DNA from: Paenibacillus flagellatus
Lineage (GTDB): Bacteria; Bacillota; Bacilli; Paenibacillales; NBRC-103111
Assembly (NCBI RefSeq): GCF_003217775.1
Contig: NZ_QJVJ01000004.1
Span: 186,001-250,000 of the forward strand
Direction of reading: 5' to 3'
Length of the DNA: 64,000 nucleotides
Part shown: positions 42,775 to 51,584 of the stretch, in pieces
How the letters are laid out: each line of letters opens with the position of its first letter
Position numbering within the stretch: position 1 is the first letter of the stretch
Notes under the pieces: generated by a model
Database searches by the model: none
What the model saw: only the letters and a program-made list of their open reading frames with translations
What the model was told of the DNA's origin: nothing
Made by a program: the position numbers and the translations under genes

Positions 42775-43889
42775 CCCGGCTCCCTCCTTTCCGTTCGCGG
42801 ATATCCGGTTATGCAGCAATCGTCCCCGATCCGTTCCACGGTTACCCGGTCCAGCGCGATCGCATCGGCCATCCGCTCGAACCCGGCCATCGCGAACGCG
42901 CCCGGGGCGTCCGTCCCCCCGACGATTTTCGGGGCGAGGAACAGGACGATTTTGTCGACGAGACCGGCCTCGAGCATCGCTCCGTTCAGCGTGCCGCCGC
43001 CTTCGAGCAAAATCGAGCCGATTTCCCGCTCGCCGACGATCGCCATCGCCTTTCGTAAATCGACGCGGGGGCCGTCGCCGCATTTGATCACCTCGACGCC
43101 GAGCGCGTTCAACCGCATGATCTGCTCGATGGACGCCTGATTCGTCGTCAGCACGATCGTCTTTGCGCTTTCCCGGTCTTTCACGACCCGCGCGTCCAGC
43201 GGAATGCGCAGACGGGAATCGACGACGAGACGTACCGGCTGGAGCGCGGGCGCATCCATGCGGGCCGTCAGCAGCGGATCGTCGGCGATGACCGTATCGA
43301 CGCCGACCATGATCGCCTGATGGCGGTGCCGCAGCATGTGGACCGAGGCGCGGGACGCTTCCCCGCTGATCCATTTGCTGTCGCCGGTTTTCGACGCGAT
43401 TTTCCCGTCGAGCGTCGTCGCCGACTTCAACGTGACGAACGGCAGGCGCGTCACGATATATTTGTTGAACATTTCGTTCTGCGCTCTCGCCTCGGCTTCG
43501 AGCACGCCGACGTCGACCCGGATGCCGTGGCTGCGCAGCTTCTCGATGCCCTTCCCCGCTACCTGCGGGTTCGGATCGGTGCACGCCACGACGACGCGGC
43601 CGACCTTCTCCGCCACGAGCCGGTCCGCGCAGGGCGGCGTCCGCCCGAAATGGCTGCACGGCTCGAGCGTGACGTACGCCGTCGCGCCGGCCGCCTCGTC
43701 GCCGGCCATTTGCAAGGCGTGAACCTCCGCATGCGGACCGCCCCGCTGCAAATGCGTGCCGATGCCGACGATTCGGCCGTCCTTCACGACGACGCAGCCG
43801 ACGACGGGGTTGATCCCGGTTTGTCCCGTCGCCTTCTCCGCCATTTGCAGCGCGAGCCGCATGTAATATTCGTCGTTCAACCATTCCAC
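42756..43889 (-). CDS. ribD: Bifunctional riboflavin biosynthesis deaminase/reductase
   Basis: This 377-residue protein has an N-terminal zinc deaminase domain (HAEV with His53 and Glu55, and PCSHFGRTPPC with Cys78 and Cys87) and a C-terminal NADPH reductase (VTLKSATTLDGKIA, GSILLEGGGTLNGAML). It performs the second and third steps after GTP cyclohydrolase. It starts with GTG after GGCGGTGAG and is the first gene of the operon, behind the FMN riboswitch. Confidence 0.96.
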   Translation of the reverse strand: MEWLNDEYYMRLALQMAEKATGQTGINPVVGCVVVKDGRIVGIGTHLQRGGPHAEVHALQMAGDEAAGATAYVTLEPCSHFGRTPPCADRLVAEKVGRVVVACTDPNPQVAGKGIEKLRSHGIRVDVGVLEAEARAQNEMFNKYIVTRLPFVTLKSATTLDGKIASKTGDSKWISGEASRASVHMLRHRHQAIMVGVDTVIADDPLLTARMDAPALQPVRLVVDSRLRIPLDARVVKDRESAKTIVLTTNQASIEQIMRLNALGVEVIKCGDGPRVDLRKAMAIVGEREIGSILLEGGGTLNGAMLEAGLVDKIVLFLAPKIVGGTDAPGAFAMAGFERMADAIALDRVTVERIGDDCCITGYPRTERREPGCLPES

Positions 43890-43946
43890 CGCTACTCACC
43901 GCCATCCCGCAAAAGTTTGCCGATTCGGGGATTTGTTACGCAATAA

Positions 43947-43984
43947 AGCCCCTTCCGCGCTTCGGGAGAAGCGAGGCAAGGGGC
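43947..43984 (-). terminator. Terminator-like hairpin just before ribD
   Basis: On the minus strand, GCCCCTT and AAGGGGC close a stem with an inner CGCTTC/GAAGCG pair, followed by TTTATT, about 60 bases before the ribD start. Its CTTCTCCC loop region is complementary to the 3' end of the FMN aptamer. It could be the switch output, though the T run is weak. Confidence 0.5.
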
Positions 43985-44154
43985 GGGAAGTCGAGAACAA
44001 TGGGCGAATTGCGCGGCATGCAGCCATGCGCAAACAAACGTCCCCGATCGGCCCGTACGACAGCCTGCGGCGCGCGAGCGCAAACAGGACGCCGATACGC
44101 GGCACCGGTTCGCCTGCGCGAAGCGGATTGCCGATAAGGGCGCGGCAAAGGATG

Positions 44155-44184
44155 CGGTTCATGTGAAAAAATGCACATAAACCG
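44155..44184 (-). other. Stem-loop in the rib leader
   Basis: On the minus strand, an 11-base stem (CGGTTTATGTG with CACATGAACCG, one G-U pair) carries an 8-base loop of mostly Ts. It lies about 30 bases after the aptamer. The rest of the leader to ribD, apart from the hairpin at 43947-43984, holds no recognisable gene. Confidence 0.6.
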
Positions 44185-44216
44185 TAACGAATTGCAGCCG
44201 TTTTGATATGCCCGAT

Positions 44217-44411
44217 CCCTTCTCCCATCCAGACTATACTGTCGGTCCCGGAGTTGCACCGGGTCCACCGGACGGACGCGGCATGATGCGTTCACGCTCG
44301 TCGCGGGTCACGGACTGATCCGCCGCCTCGCATCGCGGCCGGAACTTGCATGTCGGCCGACGCCAAGCGCGGAATCACCGCCGGTCGGGAATTTCACCCG
44401 GCCCCGAAGGT
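44217..44411 (-). ncRNA. FMN riboswitch (RFN element)
   Basis: Read on the minus strand, the conserved blocks of the FMN aptamer are present: CCTTCGGGGC...GGGTGAAATTCCCGACCGG, CCGGCGGTGATTCCGCG, GACCCGGTGCAACTCCGGGA and AGTCTGGATGGGAGAAGG. FMN binding lowers rib expression in this family. The aptamer is about 325 bases from ribD, and the region between holds the hairpins described separately. Confidence 0.95.
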
Positions 44412-44431
44412 AAATCGTTGGTTTGTAATGA

Positions 44432-44460
44432 ATAGTATCATCGGGAAATGAAAAATGCAA
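44432..44460 (-). promoter_or_regulatory. Promoter of the rib operon leader
   Basis: On the minus strand, TTGCAT (44455-44460), a 17-base spacer and TACTAT (44432-44437), just upstream of the FMN aptamer. Between this and ymaF (44461-44578) I see nothing else. Confidence 0.7.
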
Positions 44461-44578
44461 GGTTTTTCAAGATCGCTTTCACGGCGGGACTCGCCGACGA
44501 TCGCCCGGCGGCCGCTCGAGTCGGGTGACCGATCGGAGAGCGGGCGCATACATTGGTGGCAAAAAAGGACGATGCGCC

Positions 44579-44962
44579 ATGTTCGGTACGATTCGCCCCT
44601 CCTTCCTCCCGCCTGCTCACGCCCATTACTTGCAGGCCGTCACTTCGCGCGAGCTCGGGCATTCCCATATCGTGCAGCTGTTTACGTATCCGGTCAACGG
44701 AAGCGCGCGAGACGGCCATGTCCACGATTTCCAAGGGCATACGTTTCTCGACCGCGACCACTTTCATCGCTTCTACGGAAAAACGGGTCCGGCCCTGCCG
44801 CTCCCGGACGGTTCCCATTATCACGATATTCGCATCGAAGTCGACGACGAGCCTTTTCAGTTTCAAGGCGGCAGCTACAAGACGGTGCTGACGATTCCGC
44901 GCCACGTCCATACGTTCGGAGGCGCGACCGGCAAGCCGCTCGGGTCGGATTCACCGTTCTGA
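44579..44962 (+). CDS. YmaF family protein
   Basis: This 127-residue protein is unusually rich in histidine (HAHY, GHSH, GHVHDFQGHTFLDRDHFH, SHYH, RHVHTF), as in YmaF of Bacillus. Metal binding through the His clusters is a reasonable guess, but the function is unknown. The start at 44579 is chosen for its AAAAAGGACG site; an earlier in-frame ATG at 44525 lacks one. No signal or membrane segment is seen. Confidence 0.85.
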   Translation: MFGTIRPSFLPPAHAHYLQAVTSRELGHSHIVQLFTYPVNGSARDGHVHDFQGHTFLDRDHFHRFYGKTGPALPLPDGSHYHDIRIEVDDEPFQFQGGSYKTVLTIPRHVHTFGGATGKPLGSDSPF

Positions 44963-45008
44963 AAATACGGGATACGGCCGACGAAAGCGACAAGCGCGTT
45001 TGCTCGCT

Positions 45009-45036
45009 TTGAAAAAGGGAAGATTTCGGTTACAAT
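45009..45036 (+). promoter_or_regulatory. Promoter of ppiB
   Basis: TTGAAA (45009-45014), a 16-base spacer and TACAAT (45031-45036). Confidence 0.65.
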
Positions 45037-45071
45037 GAGAGAAGCTTTCGAGACGATAGGAGGAACGCGTT

Positions 45072-45512
45072 ATGGCGAAAAAAGGAAGCATCGAGCTTGA
45101 AAACGGAGAAAAAGTGTTGATCGATTTTTATCCGGAGGAAGCGCCGAATACGGTCGCCAACTTCGAGAAGCTGGCCAATTCCGGCTTCTACAACGGACTT
45201 TCGTTCCATCGCGTCATCAAAGGATTCGTGGCGCAGGGCGGCTGTCCGCACGGCACCGGCACCGGCGGCCCCGGCTACACGATCGACTGCGAGACGGCGA
45301 CGAACGTCAGCAAGCACGAGCGCGGCACCCTTTCGATGGCGCATGCGGGCAAAAACACGGGCGGCAGCCAATTTTTCATCTGCTACCAGCCGCAGCCGCA
45401 CCTGAACGGCGTACATACGGTGTTCGGCCAAGTGTCCAAAGGAATGGAATACGTCGACGCCATCAAGCCGGGCGACAAAATGAAAGAAGTGAAGGTGTGG
45501 GACGAAGCGTGA
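45072..45512 (+). CDS. ppiB: Peptidyl-prolyl cis-trans isomerase (cyclophilin)
   Basis: This 146-residue cyclophilin has the core motifs [26 protein letters not shown] and [31 protein letters not shown], with the catalytic Arg in FHRV. It catalyses proline isomerisation during folding in the cytoplasm, as no signal peptide is present. The start follows ATAGGAGG. As in B. subtilis, it lies beside lysA. Confidence 0.96.
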   Translation: MAKKGSIELENGEKVLIDFYPEEAPNTVANFEKLANSGFYNGLSFHRVIKGFVAQGGCPHGTGTGGPGYTIDCETATNVSKHERGTLSMAHAGKNTGGSQFFICYQPQPHLNGVHTVFGQVSKGMEYVDAIKPGDKMKEVKVWDEA

Positions 45513-45546
45513 CGCTCGCCGTCCGCGAACGGGCCTCGCGCCTATG

Positions 45547-45583
45547 AAAAAGAGCCGGACCGTCAATGACGGCCGGCTCTTTT
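45547..45583. terminator. Bidirectional terminator between ppiB and lysA
   Basis: AAAAGAGCCGG and CCGGCTCTTTT enclose an inner CCGT/ACGG pair, with T runs in both directions. Confidence 0.88.
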
Positions 45584-45603
45584 ACTATTTTTCCCGATCG
45601 AGC

Positions 45604-46938
45604 TCAGCTTTTCGCGACCGCTTGCTTGCGCAGCCGCTCCGGGACGACGTCCTTGCCGGCGACGTCCTCGAACGTCTCGCGGCGGACGACGAGATCGGCT
45701 TCTCCGTCGCGGACGAAGACGACGGCCGGCCGGCGGAGCCGGTTGTAGTTGCTCGCCATCGAATAGTTGTACGCGCCCGTGCAGAACACGGCCAGCAAAT
45801 CGCCGGGCTTCGTCTTCGGCAGCTCCAAGTCCCAAATGAGCATGTCGCCCGTTTCGCAGCATTTGCCGGCGATCGATACCGTTTCCTCGCTCGGATCGTT
45901 CGCCCGGTTGGCGAGAAACGCCTCGTACTTGGCGTCGTACAGGGCGGGACGAGGGTTGTCCGTCATGCCGCCGTCCACCGATACATACTTCCGGACGCCC
46001 GGAATGTCCTTCGTCGAACCGATCGTGTACAGCGTCGTTCCCGCATCGCCCACGATGCTGCGGCCCGGCTCGATCCAAATTTCCGGCATCGGATAGTCGT
46101 ATTCGGCGAGCTTGGCCTTGATCGAATCCGTAATCGCCTGAACGTATTGACCGACGGGCAGCGGCGTGTCGCCCTCGGTGTAACGGATGCCGAAGCCGCC
46201 GCCCAAATTGATGACCGGAAACGTGACGCCGAGCTCCTTGCGGACGTTTTGGGCGAAATCGCATACGCGGTCCGCCGCCAGCTTGAAGCCGTCCGTCTCG
46301 AAAATTTGCGAGCCGATATGCGAGTGGACGCCCAGGATGTCCACGTTCGACAGCGACACCGCTTCGCGGATCGCCCGGAAAGCGGAGCCGTTGCCGATGT
46401 CGAAGCCGAACTTCGTATCGGTCTGGCCGGTGGAAATAAATTCGTGCGTATGCGCCTCGACGCCCGGCGTCACCCGGAACAGGATGCTGACGCGCGCGCT
46501 CTTTTCCTTGGCGATTTCGTTCAGCATGTACAGCTCCGTGAAATTGTCGACGACGATGCAGCCGATCTTGGCGTCGATCGCCATCTCGAGCTCTTCCGGC
46601 GTCTTGTTGTTGCCGTGAAAATGTATCCGGTCGGCGGGGAAGCCCGCGCGCAGCGCCGTGTACAGCTCGCCGTCGGACACGACGTCGAGCGACAGCCCTT
46701 CCTCCTCCGCGATCCGGCACATCGCCATCACGCAAAACGCCTTGCTCGCATAAGCGACCTGAAACCGAAGCCCGGTCGCCCGGAAGGCGTCCATAAATTC
46801 CCGGCAGCGCCGGCGAATGAGCGCTTCGTCGAATACGTAAAGCGGCGTTCCGAAGCGGGCGGCGAGCTCGGCCGTATCGCAGCCCCCGATTTCCAAACGT
46901 CCGGCCGCGTTGATTTGACTCGTACCGTGCAAATGCAT
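45604..46938 (-). CDS. lysA: Diaminopimelate decarboxylase
   Basis: This 444-residue PLP enzyme (alanine racemase/ornithine decarboxylase fold) has the cofactor Lys66 in VAYASKAF, HSHIGSQIF in the barrel and CCETGDMLIWD in the C-terminal domain with a catalytic Cys. It turns meso-diaminopimelate into lysine as the last step of the pathway. No lysine riboswitch was found before it. The ribosome site is AAAGAGGAA. Confidence 0.96.
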   Translation of the reverse strand: MHLHGTSQINAAGRLEIGGCDTAELAARFGTPLYVFDEALIRRRCREFMDAFRATGLRFQVAYASKAFCVMAMCRIAEEEGLSLDVVSDGELYTALRAGFPADRIHFHGNNKTPEELEMAIDAKIGCIVVDNFTELYMLNEIAKEKSARVSILFRVTPGVEAHTHEFISTGQTDTKFGFDIGNGSAFRAIREAVSLSNVDILGVHSHIGSQIFETDGFKLAADRVCDFAQNVRKELGVTFPVINLGGGFGIRYTEGDTPLPVGQYVQAITDSIKAKLAEYDYPMPEIWIEPGRSIVGDAGTTLYTIGSTKDIPGVRKYVSVDGGMTDNPRPALYDAKYEAFLANRANDPSEETVSIAGKCCETGDMLIWDLELPKTKPGDLLAVFCTGAYNYSMASNYNRLRRPAVVFVRDGEADLVVRRETFEDVAGKDVVPERLRKQAVAKS

Positions 46939-47028
46939 CGTTCGTTCCTCTTTTCCTTCGTTCGATAGTAAAATGGCTTGAGCGGGTCGATTCTTTCTTC
47001 TAAGGTACCACAGCCCCGGTCATGCGGC

Positions 47029-47051
47029 AAGCCCGTGCAGGTCACGGGCTT
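47029..47051 (-). terminator. Possible terminator after spoVAF
   Basis: AAGCCCGT and ACGGGCTT form a perfect 8-base stem with a 7-base loop just past the spoVAF stop. There is no T run, so confidence is low. Confidence 0.4.
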
Positions 47052-47060
47052 GTCTCGGGG

Positions 47061-48641
47061 TCAGCGGATCGGCTGACGCGTATTGTCGTTCGACTTCGTG
47101 ATGCTCGGCCGGTTTTTGGAAGCGAGGATCGGTCGCCGGAACAAAATCGAGACGAGCGCTTTCGCATGGAACGGGATGAACGGCCACATGTACGGCGTAT
47201 TGTACGATCGGGTGACGGATAGAGCGATGAGCCAGACGGTCGTGCCGATGACGAGGCCCGGAATTTTGAAGACGGCGACGAGAATGAGCAGCGCCATCCG
47301 GACGAGCCGGTTGGCGAGCCCGAGCTCGTAGCTCGGCGTGGCGAACATGCCGACGGCGGCGACGGCCATGTACAGAATGACTTCGTTGATGAACAGGCCG
47401 GTTTTGACCGCGATATCGCCGACCAGGATCGCCGCCACCAGCCCCATCGCCACCGTGAGCGGCGAAGGCGTATGGACCGCCGCCATCCGCATCAGATCGA
47501 GCCCGAGCTCGACGGTCAAAAACTGAAACAGCATCGGCAGCTTGCCTTCCTTCTGCGGCCCGAGAAATTCGAGCCCTTGCGGCTTCAGCTCCGGGTTGTT
47601 CACGAGCAAAAACCAAAGCGGCAGCAAAAACAACGAAGCGAAAATGCCCAAAAACCGGACCCACCGCAAGTAGCTGCCGACGAACGGCGTCTGCCGGTAT
47701 TCCTCGACATGCTGCACGAGGTGGAAAAACGTCGTCGGCAAAATCATGACACTGGGCGACGTGTCGGCGAATATGATGACGTGTCCTTCGAGCATGTGCG
47801 AGCAGACGACGTCGGGGCGCTCCGAATAGCGGACGGACGGATACGGGTTCCATCCTTTGCCGATGATCGCTTCCTCCAGCTGCTTGTCGCCGAGCGGGAT
47901 GCCGTCGATTTTCACCTTGCCGATTTTGTCGCGCAGCGACTCGACCAGCTTCATGTCCGCAATGTCGTTAATATATCCGATGCAGACGTGCGTCTTCGTC
48001 CGGTCTCCGACGGTCATCAGCTCGAGCTTCAGCCTCGGGTCGCGGATCCGTCTGCGGACGAGCGTCACGTTCGTCATGAGCGTCTCGACGAAGCCGTCGC
48101 GCGAGCCCCGGACGACCCGCTCGAGATCCGGCTCCTCGATCGACCGGACCGGGAAGTTTTTGGCGTCGATGACGAGCGCGGTCCGCTCGTTCTCGATGAA
48201 CATGACGGTCGATCCGATCAAGGCGAAGTCGACCGCCTTGTCGAAGTCGTCCTCCGGCTGAACCTGGATATGCGCCACGTACTTGGTCAGAAAGCTGCCC
48301 AGCGTATCCGGGACGAGCTGCTCCCGCGAAAGAAGCGACAGCCGCATGATGATGTCGGTCAGCACCGTGTCCTTGGCGAAGCCGTTCGCGTAAAAGAAGG
48401 CGGCCCGCTTCGTCCCGAATTCCATCTCGCGGAAGACGAGATCGAAGCTGACGGTGAGTCCGGCTTTCTCCTCCAGCGCCCGCTTGACGTCCTCGAGATT
48501 GTCCGGGATGTCCTTCGTTTCCTTCAGCCCGAGCTCCTCGTCCGTCATCAGGTCGCGCGCATCGATCTTGTCGCCGCCGGTTCGGCTCCGCCCTTCGCGG
48601 CGTTCTTTTCCCGCGGACGTATCTTTCAAGTCTGTGCCCAT
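47061..48641 (-). CDS. spoVAF: Stage V sporulation protein AF
   Basis: This 526-residue protein belongs to the GerA/SpoVAF family: a large polar N-terminal half, then several membrane helices (from about 340) with PLWFLLVNNPELKP and VELGLDLMRMAAVHTPSPLTVAMGLV. SpoVAF is linked to the spore channel for dipicolinic acid and to germination. It follows spoVAB by 37 bases. It is placed directly after spoVAB, without spoVAC, AD or AE between. Confidence 0.93.
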   Translation of the reverse strand: MGTDLKDTSAGKERREGRSRTGGDKIDARDLMTDEELGLKETKDIPDNLEDVKRALEEKAGLTVSFDLVFREMEFGTKRAAFFYANGFAKDTVLTDIIMRLSLLSREQLVPDTLGSFLTKYVAHIQVQPEDDFDKAVDFALIGSTVMFIENERTALVIDAKNFPVRSIEEPDLERVVRGSRDGFVETLMTNVTLVRRRIRDPRLKLELMTVGDRTKTHVCIGYINDIADMKLVESLRDKIGKVKIDGIPLGDKQLEEAIIGKGWNPYPSVRYSERPDVVCSHMLEGHVIIFADTSPSVMILPTTFFHLVQHVEEYRQTPFVGSYLRWVRFLGIFASLFLLPLWFLLVNNPELKPQGLEFLGPQKEGKLPMLFQFLTVELGLDLMRMAAVHTPSPLTVAMGLVAAILVGDIAVKTGLFINEVILYMAVAAVGMFATPSYELGLANRLVRMALLILVAVFKIPGLVIGTTVWLIALSVTRSYNTPYMWPFIPFHAKALVSILFRRPILASKNRPSITKSNDNTRQPIR

Positions 48642-48678
48642 AATCGGTACCCCCCGTGATGTCGTTCGTTGCTGGCGT

Positions 48679-49104
48679 TCAGGTACGGAATACGATCCAT
48701 TCGAAAAGCGAGCCGGCCACCTTGCCGAGCACCATCGCCATCAGCAGCCAAATGATATAACCGCCGAGCCCGAGACGCTTGGCCATAATCGGCAGCACGT
48801 TCAGTACCTCCGTGAGCGCGCCGGCGAGCATCCCGATGAAGCAGCCCGCCAGGAGCCCGATCGCCGCCGCCCCGAGCGGGCCGAGCCCGACCCGCCAATC
48901 GCAGAAGTCGGCGATCGTCCAGAACAGGACGCCGCACACGATCGCTCCTTCGAACGTATGGACGCGATCGAATGCCCTCGTCATTTGGGCGAGCCTCGGC
49001 AATATGTCGAGGACGACGAGAAAGGCGACCATTCCGCCGCCGACGGCAAGCCCCCCGGCGAGCCCGACGATCGCCGCGCCGATATGCGCGAGCAGTCCGT
49101 TCAC
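48679..49104 (-). CDS. spoVAB: Stage V sporulation protein AB
   Basis: This 141-residue membrane protein has four or five helices and motifs such as AFLVVLDILPRLAQM and GCFIGMLAGALTEVLNVLPIMAKR, matching SpoVAB. The GTG start at 49104 overlaps the spoVAA stop (GTGA), so they are coupled. It acts with other SpoVA proteins in the inner spore membrane to take up or release dipicolinate. Confidence 0.92.
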   Translation of the reverse strand: MNGLLAHIGAAIVGLAGGLAVGGGMVAFLVVLDILPRLAQMTRAFDRVHTFEGAIVCGVLFWTIADFCDWRVGLGPLGAAAIGLLAGCFIGMLAGALTEVLNVLPIMAKRLGLGGYIIWLLMAMVLGKVAGSLFEWIVFRT

Positions 49105-49790
49105 GGCGAATCGCCGTCCTTCCGCTCCCGCTCGCCGTCGGGCTCCCCGGGGATGGCGGAGGCTTCCGGCTCGTCCCGCTGCAGTTTGCGGTATTCCTCG
49201 GTAATGACGTAATGATTGAGGCTTTCCTGATACGAGAACATTTCGACCTCGAGCGGGCTCGGCTCCTCGCTGAACCGTTTTTTGAACAATTGATTGAAGA
49301 ATAGCACCATCCCCGCTCCCAGGCCGATCGAATACGGGATTTGCAGCCAATACGGATGGTCCACGCGCTGCCCCGTAATCATTTCGTACAGCCGCTGGTG
49401 CACCTCCATCATGCTGACGTCGACGTGAAAATTCATGATCGCGAGCCCGGAGCCGATAAACAGCAGCAACCAGACGATCGCCAAGGCGACCCGGCTCGGC
49501 GGCCTCGGCTTCGCTCCGATATCGATGAGCACGTGCGGCTCTCCGTACTGTTCGATCTGCACATGCGGGAAGGCGGATCGGACCGTTTTGACGATGTGCA
49601 GCATGTCGATCAGAATCACGGTTCCGTCACGCTCGGTCGGCGTGCAGATCGGCAAGTTCGCCAGCTCCCGTTCCATGTCGGGCTCCGTCAGCAGCTGCGC
49701 CAGCCGGCCGAGCGTGACCGTCTCGCCCGGCGCCGCCGACGCCCGCTTCCGCAGGCGGATGTACAAAGTCGGAGTGAACACGCGGTTCAT
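49101..49790 (-). CDS. spoVAA: Stage V sporulation protein AA
   Basis: This 229-residue protein has a soluble N-terminal part (about 1-90) and a C-terminal part with two membrane helices (about 100-120 and 150-170) and matches SpoVAA. The tail is long and charged (EGERERKDGDSP type). It overlaps spoVAB by 4 bases. The minus-strand box CATACTA about 35 bases before the start suggests a forespore sigma factor. Confidence 0.92.
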   Translation of the reverse strand: MNRVFTPTLYIRLRKRASAAPGETVTLGRLAQLLTEPDMERELANLPICTPTERDGTVILIDMLHIVKTVRSAFPHVQIEQYGEPHVLIDIGAKPRPPSRVALAIVWLLLFIGSGLAIMNFHVDVSMMEVHQRLYEMITGQRVDHPYWLQIPYSIGLGAGMVLFFNQLFKKRFSEEPSPLEVEMFSYQESLNHYVITEEYRKLQRDEPEASAIPGEPDGERERKDGDSP

Positions 49791-49823
49791 CGAATCACTC
49801 CCTTCCCTACATCATCTTTCCTC

Positions 49824-49853
49824 TAGTATGCGGCGCGTGGAAAGGGGGTAACC
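49824..49853 (-). promoter_or_regulatory. Possible sigma-F/sigma-G promoter of spoVAA
   Basis: On the minus strand, GGTTA (49849-49853), an 18-base spacer and CATACTA (49824-49830). The -10 fits the sigma-G consensus CATNHTA; the -35 is near the sigma-F form. Confidence 0.5.
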
Positions 49854-49898
49854 GCTCTATTTTTTGGCAGACGCAAGTTCGAGACCGGAGCGCAGACG

Positions 49899-49943
49899 AA
49901 AAAACCGTCCTCCCGCCGCGCTTGGCGGCCGGAAGACGGTTTT
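49899..49943 (-). terminator. Terminator after sigF
   Basis: On the minus strand, a GC-rich stem closed by AACCGTC and GACGGTT is followed by TTTTTT. It separates the spoIIA operon from spoVAA. Confidence 0.82.
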
Positions 49944-49958
49944 GGCGACGATTGTCGC

Positions 49959-50714
49959 TCATTGCGCGATTTGCTCGCGAATCGACTGCAATATTTTTTT
50001 CTCCAGACGCGACACCTGCACCTGCGAAATGCCGAGCCGGCTCGCCACCTCCGACTGCGTCTGGTCGCGGAAGTAGCGCAGGTAGACGATCAGCCGCTCC
50101 CGCTCCGTCAACGTCCCGATCGCCTCGTTCAGCGCCAGCTTGTCGAACCATTTCTCCTGGCCTTCGTCGGCGATCTGGTCCATCAGCGTTATCGGATCGC
50201 CGTCGTTCTCGAACACGGTTTCGTGAATCGAGGAGGGCGGCTTGTTCGCTTCCTGGGCGAAGACGACGTCCTCCGGCGTGATGCCGAGCTCTTCGGCGAT
50301 CTCTTTGATCGTCGGCATCCGGCCGTGCTTTTTGGACAGCTCGTCTTTTTTCTTGCGAACCTTGTTGGCCAGCTCCTTGAGCGAACGGCTCACCTTCACC
50401 GTCCCGTCGTCGCGCAGAAACCGCTGGATTTCGCCGATGATCATCGGAACCGCATACGTGGAAAACTTGACGTCGTACGACAAATCGAATTTGTCGACGG
50501 ACTTGAGCAGTCCGATGCACCCGATCTGAAACAAATCTTCCGGCTCGTAGCCCCGGTTCAAAAAGCGCTGCACGACCGACCATACGAGACGGATGTTGCA
50601 ATTGACGAGCGTCTCCCGCGCGATCGTATCCCCGGTCTGGCTGAGGGCGATGAGCCGCTTCACTTCGGTGTCGTCCAGGTACGTATGAGAGGCATGTTTC
50701 AAATCGACGTCCAT
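49959..50714 (-). CDS. sigF: RNA polymerase sporulation sigma factor SigF
   Basis: This 251-residue sigma-70 family protein has regions 2 (PEDLFQIGCIGLLKSVDKFDLSYDVKFSTYAVPMI type), 3 and 4 (TERERLIVYLRYFRDQTQSEVASRLGISQVQVSRLEKKIL). Following spoIIAA and spoIIAB, it is the forespore sigma-F, which runs early forespore genes. Its activity is held by SpoIIAB. Start spacing to spoIIAB is 12 bases. Confidence 0.97.
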   Translation of the reverse strand: MDVDLKHASHTYLDDTEVKRLIALSQTGDTIARETLVNCNIRLVWSVVQRFLNRGYEPEDLFQIGCIGLLKSVDKFDLSYDVKFSTYAVPMIIGEIQRFLRDDGTVKVSRSLKELANKVRKKKDELSKKHGRMPTIKEIAEELGITPEDVVFAQEANKPPSSIHETVFENDGDPITLMDQIADEGQEKWFDKLALNEAIGTLTERERLIVYLRYFRDQTQSEVASRLGISQVQVSRLEKKILQSIREQIAQ

Positions 50715-50726
50715 ATGGCAAAACTC

Positions 50727-51173
50727 CTAATTAAACAGCGCTTTTTTGGATTCGATGCGTTTGACCATGACGACCTTCGTCCCTTTGCCGGGTTCGGAGA
50801 CGACGTCCACCTCGTCCATGAAGTTTTCGATGATCGTAAAGCCCATGCCCGACCGTTCCAGCTCCGGCTTGGACGTGTACAGCGGCTGGCGCGCCAGCTC
50901 CAAATCTTCGATGCCTCTGCCCCGGTCCTCGACGGTCAGCCGGAACCGGTCCCCTTCGATGCTCGCCGTAATCTCGATTTCGCCGTCCGGGGAATTGTCG
51001 TAGCCGTGGATGATCGCGTTCGTAACGGCTTCCGACACGACGGTTTTGATATCGGTCAGCTCCTCCATCGTCGGATCAAGCTGCGAGACGAAGGCGGCAA
51101 CGGTTACGCGCGCGAACGATTCGTTCTCGGACAAGCTCGCGAAGCGAAGCTGCATATGATTGGCTCGGCTCAT
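50727..51173 (-). CDS. spoIIAB: Anti-sigma F factor SpoIIAB
   Basis: This 148-residue GHKL-type serine kinase has [14 protein letters not shown] (ATP binding), the [12 protein letters not shown] loop and [14 protein letters not shown]. It binds sigma-F and inactivates it, or phosphorylates SpoIIAA. The ATG at 51173 overlaps spoIIAA by 4 bases, so the two are coupled. Confidence 0.97.
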   Translation of the reverse strand: MSRANHMQLRFASLSENESFARVTVAAFVSQLDPTMEELTDIKTVVSEAVTNAIIHGYDNSPDGEIEITASIEGDRFRLTVEDRGRGIEDLELARQPLYTSKPELERSGMGFTIIENFMDEVDVVSEPGKGTKVVMVKRIESKKALFN

Positions 51174-51523
51174 GAAACCACCTCCAGGCTGGAAAGGGCG
51201 AGCCTTTCGTTATCTTGGATCGATAAAATTTTGAACAGGCCGGACATTTCGAACAGACGGTACACGGCCGGATTGACGTCGCACACGACCATTTTGCCGC
51301 CTCTCGAGGTGATCAGCTTGTATCGTCCGAGAATGACCCCGAGACCCGAGCTGTCCATGAAGCTCAACTCTTTCAAGCTGAGCACGACATGGTTGACGTC
51401 GCCTCTTAAAATGGCTTCTTCCATCTTCACCTTGACCGTTTCGGCGGTGTGATGGTCGAGCTCTCCTTTCAATCGGACGATCAGCGTTCTTCGATGATGC
51501 TCCAATTCGATGTGCAAACTCAA
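51170..51523 (-). CDS. spoIIAA: Anti-sigma F factor antagonist SpoIIAA
   Basis: This 117-residue STAS protein has the site [18 protein letters not shown], where Ser58 or Ser59 is the phosphorylated residue. Unphosphorylated SpoIIAA frees sigma-F from SpoIIAB in the forespore. It is the first gene of spoIIAA-spoIIAB-sigF and follows a good sigma-H-like promoter. Confidence 0.96.
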   Translation of the reverse strand: MSLHIELEHHRRTLIVRLKGELDHHTAETVKVKMEEAILRGDVNHVVLSLKELSFMDSSGLGVILGRYKLITSRGGKMVVCDVNPAVYRLFEMSGLFKILSIQDNERLALSSLEVVS

Positions 51524-51557
51524 GCCAGGCTCACTTCCTTTCGCGTTGTGCCGTAAG

Positions 51558-51584
51558 ATTTCTACGAAATGGACGGAAATTCCT
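51558..51584 (-). promoter_or_regulatory. Probable sigma-H promoter of the spoIIA operon
   Basis: On the minus strand, AGGAATT (51578-51584) and GAAAT (51558-51562) stand 15 bases apart, matching the sigma-H form AGGANNT with a GAAT-like -10, as in B. subtilis spoIIA. Confidence 0.6.

Noticed and set aside
42106-43905. An apparent 599-codon frame joining ribE to a long N-terminal part
   Set aside because: The upstream part is the shadow frame of ribD. The ribE start at 42774 has its own ribosome site and the riboflavin synthase family starts there.
44161-44178. A Rex-like palindrome (ATGTGAA-AAAA-TGCACAT) in the rib leader
   Set aside because: It has a mismatch in the core and is better explained as the arms of the leader stem-loop at 44155-44184.
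46938-47060. A lysine riboswitch near lysA
   Set aside because: The region before lysA is short and lacks the conserved lysine aptamer sequences.
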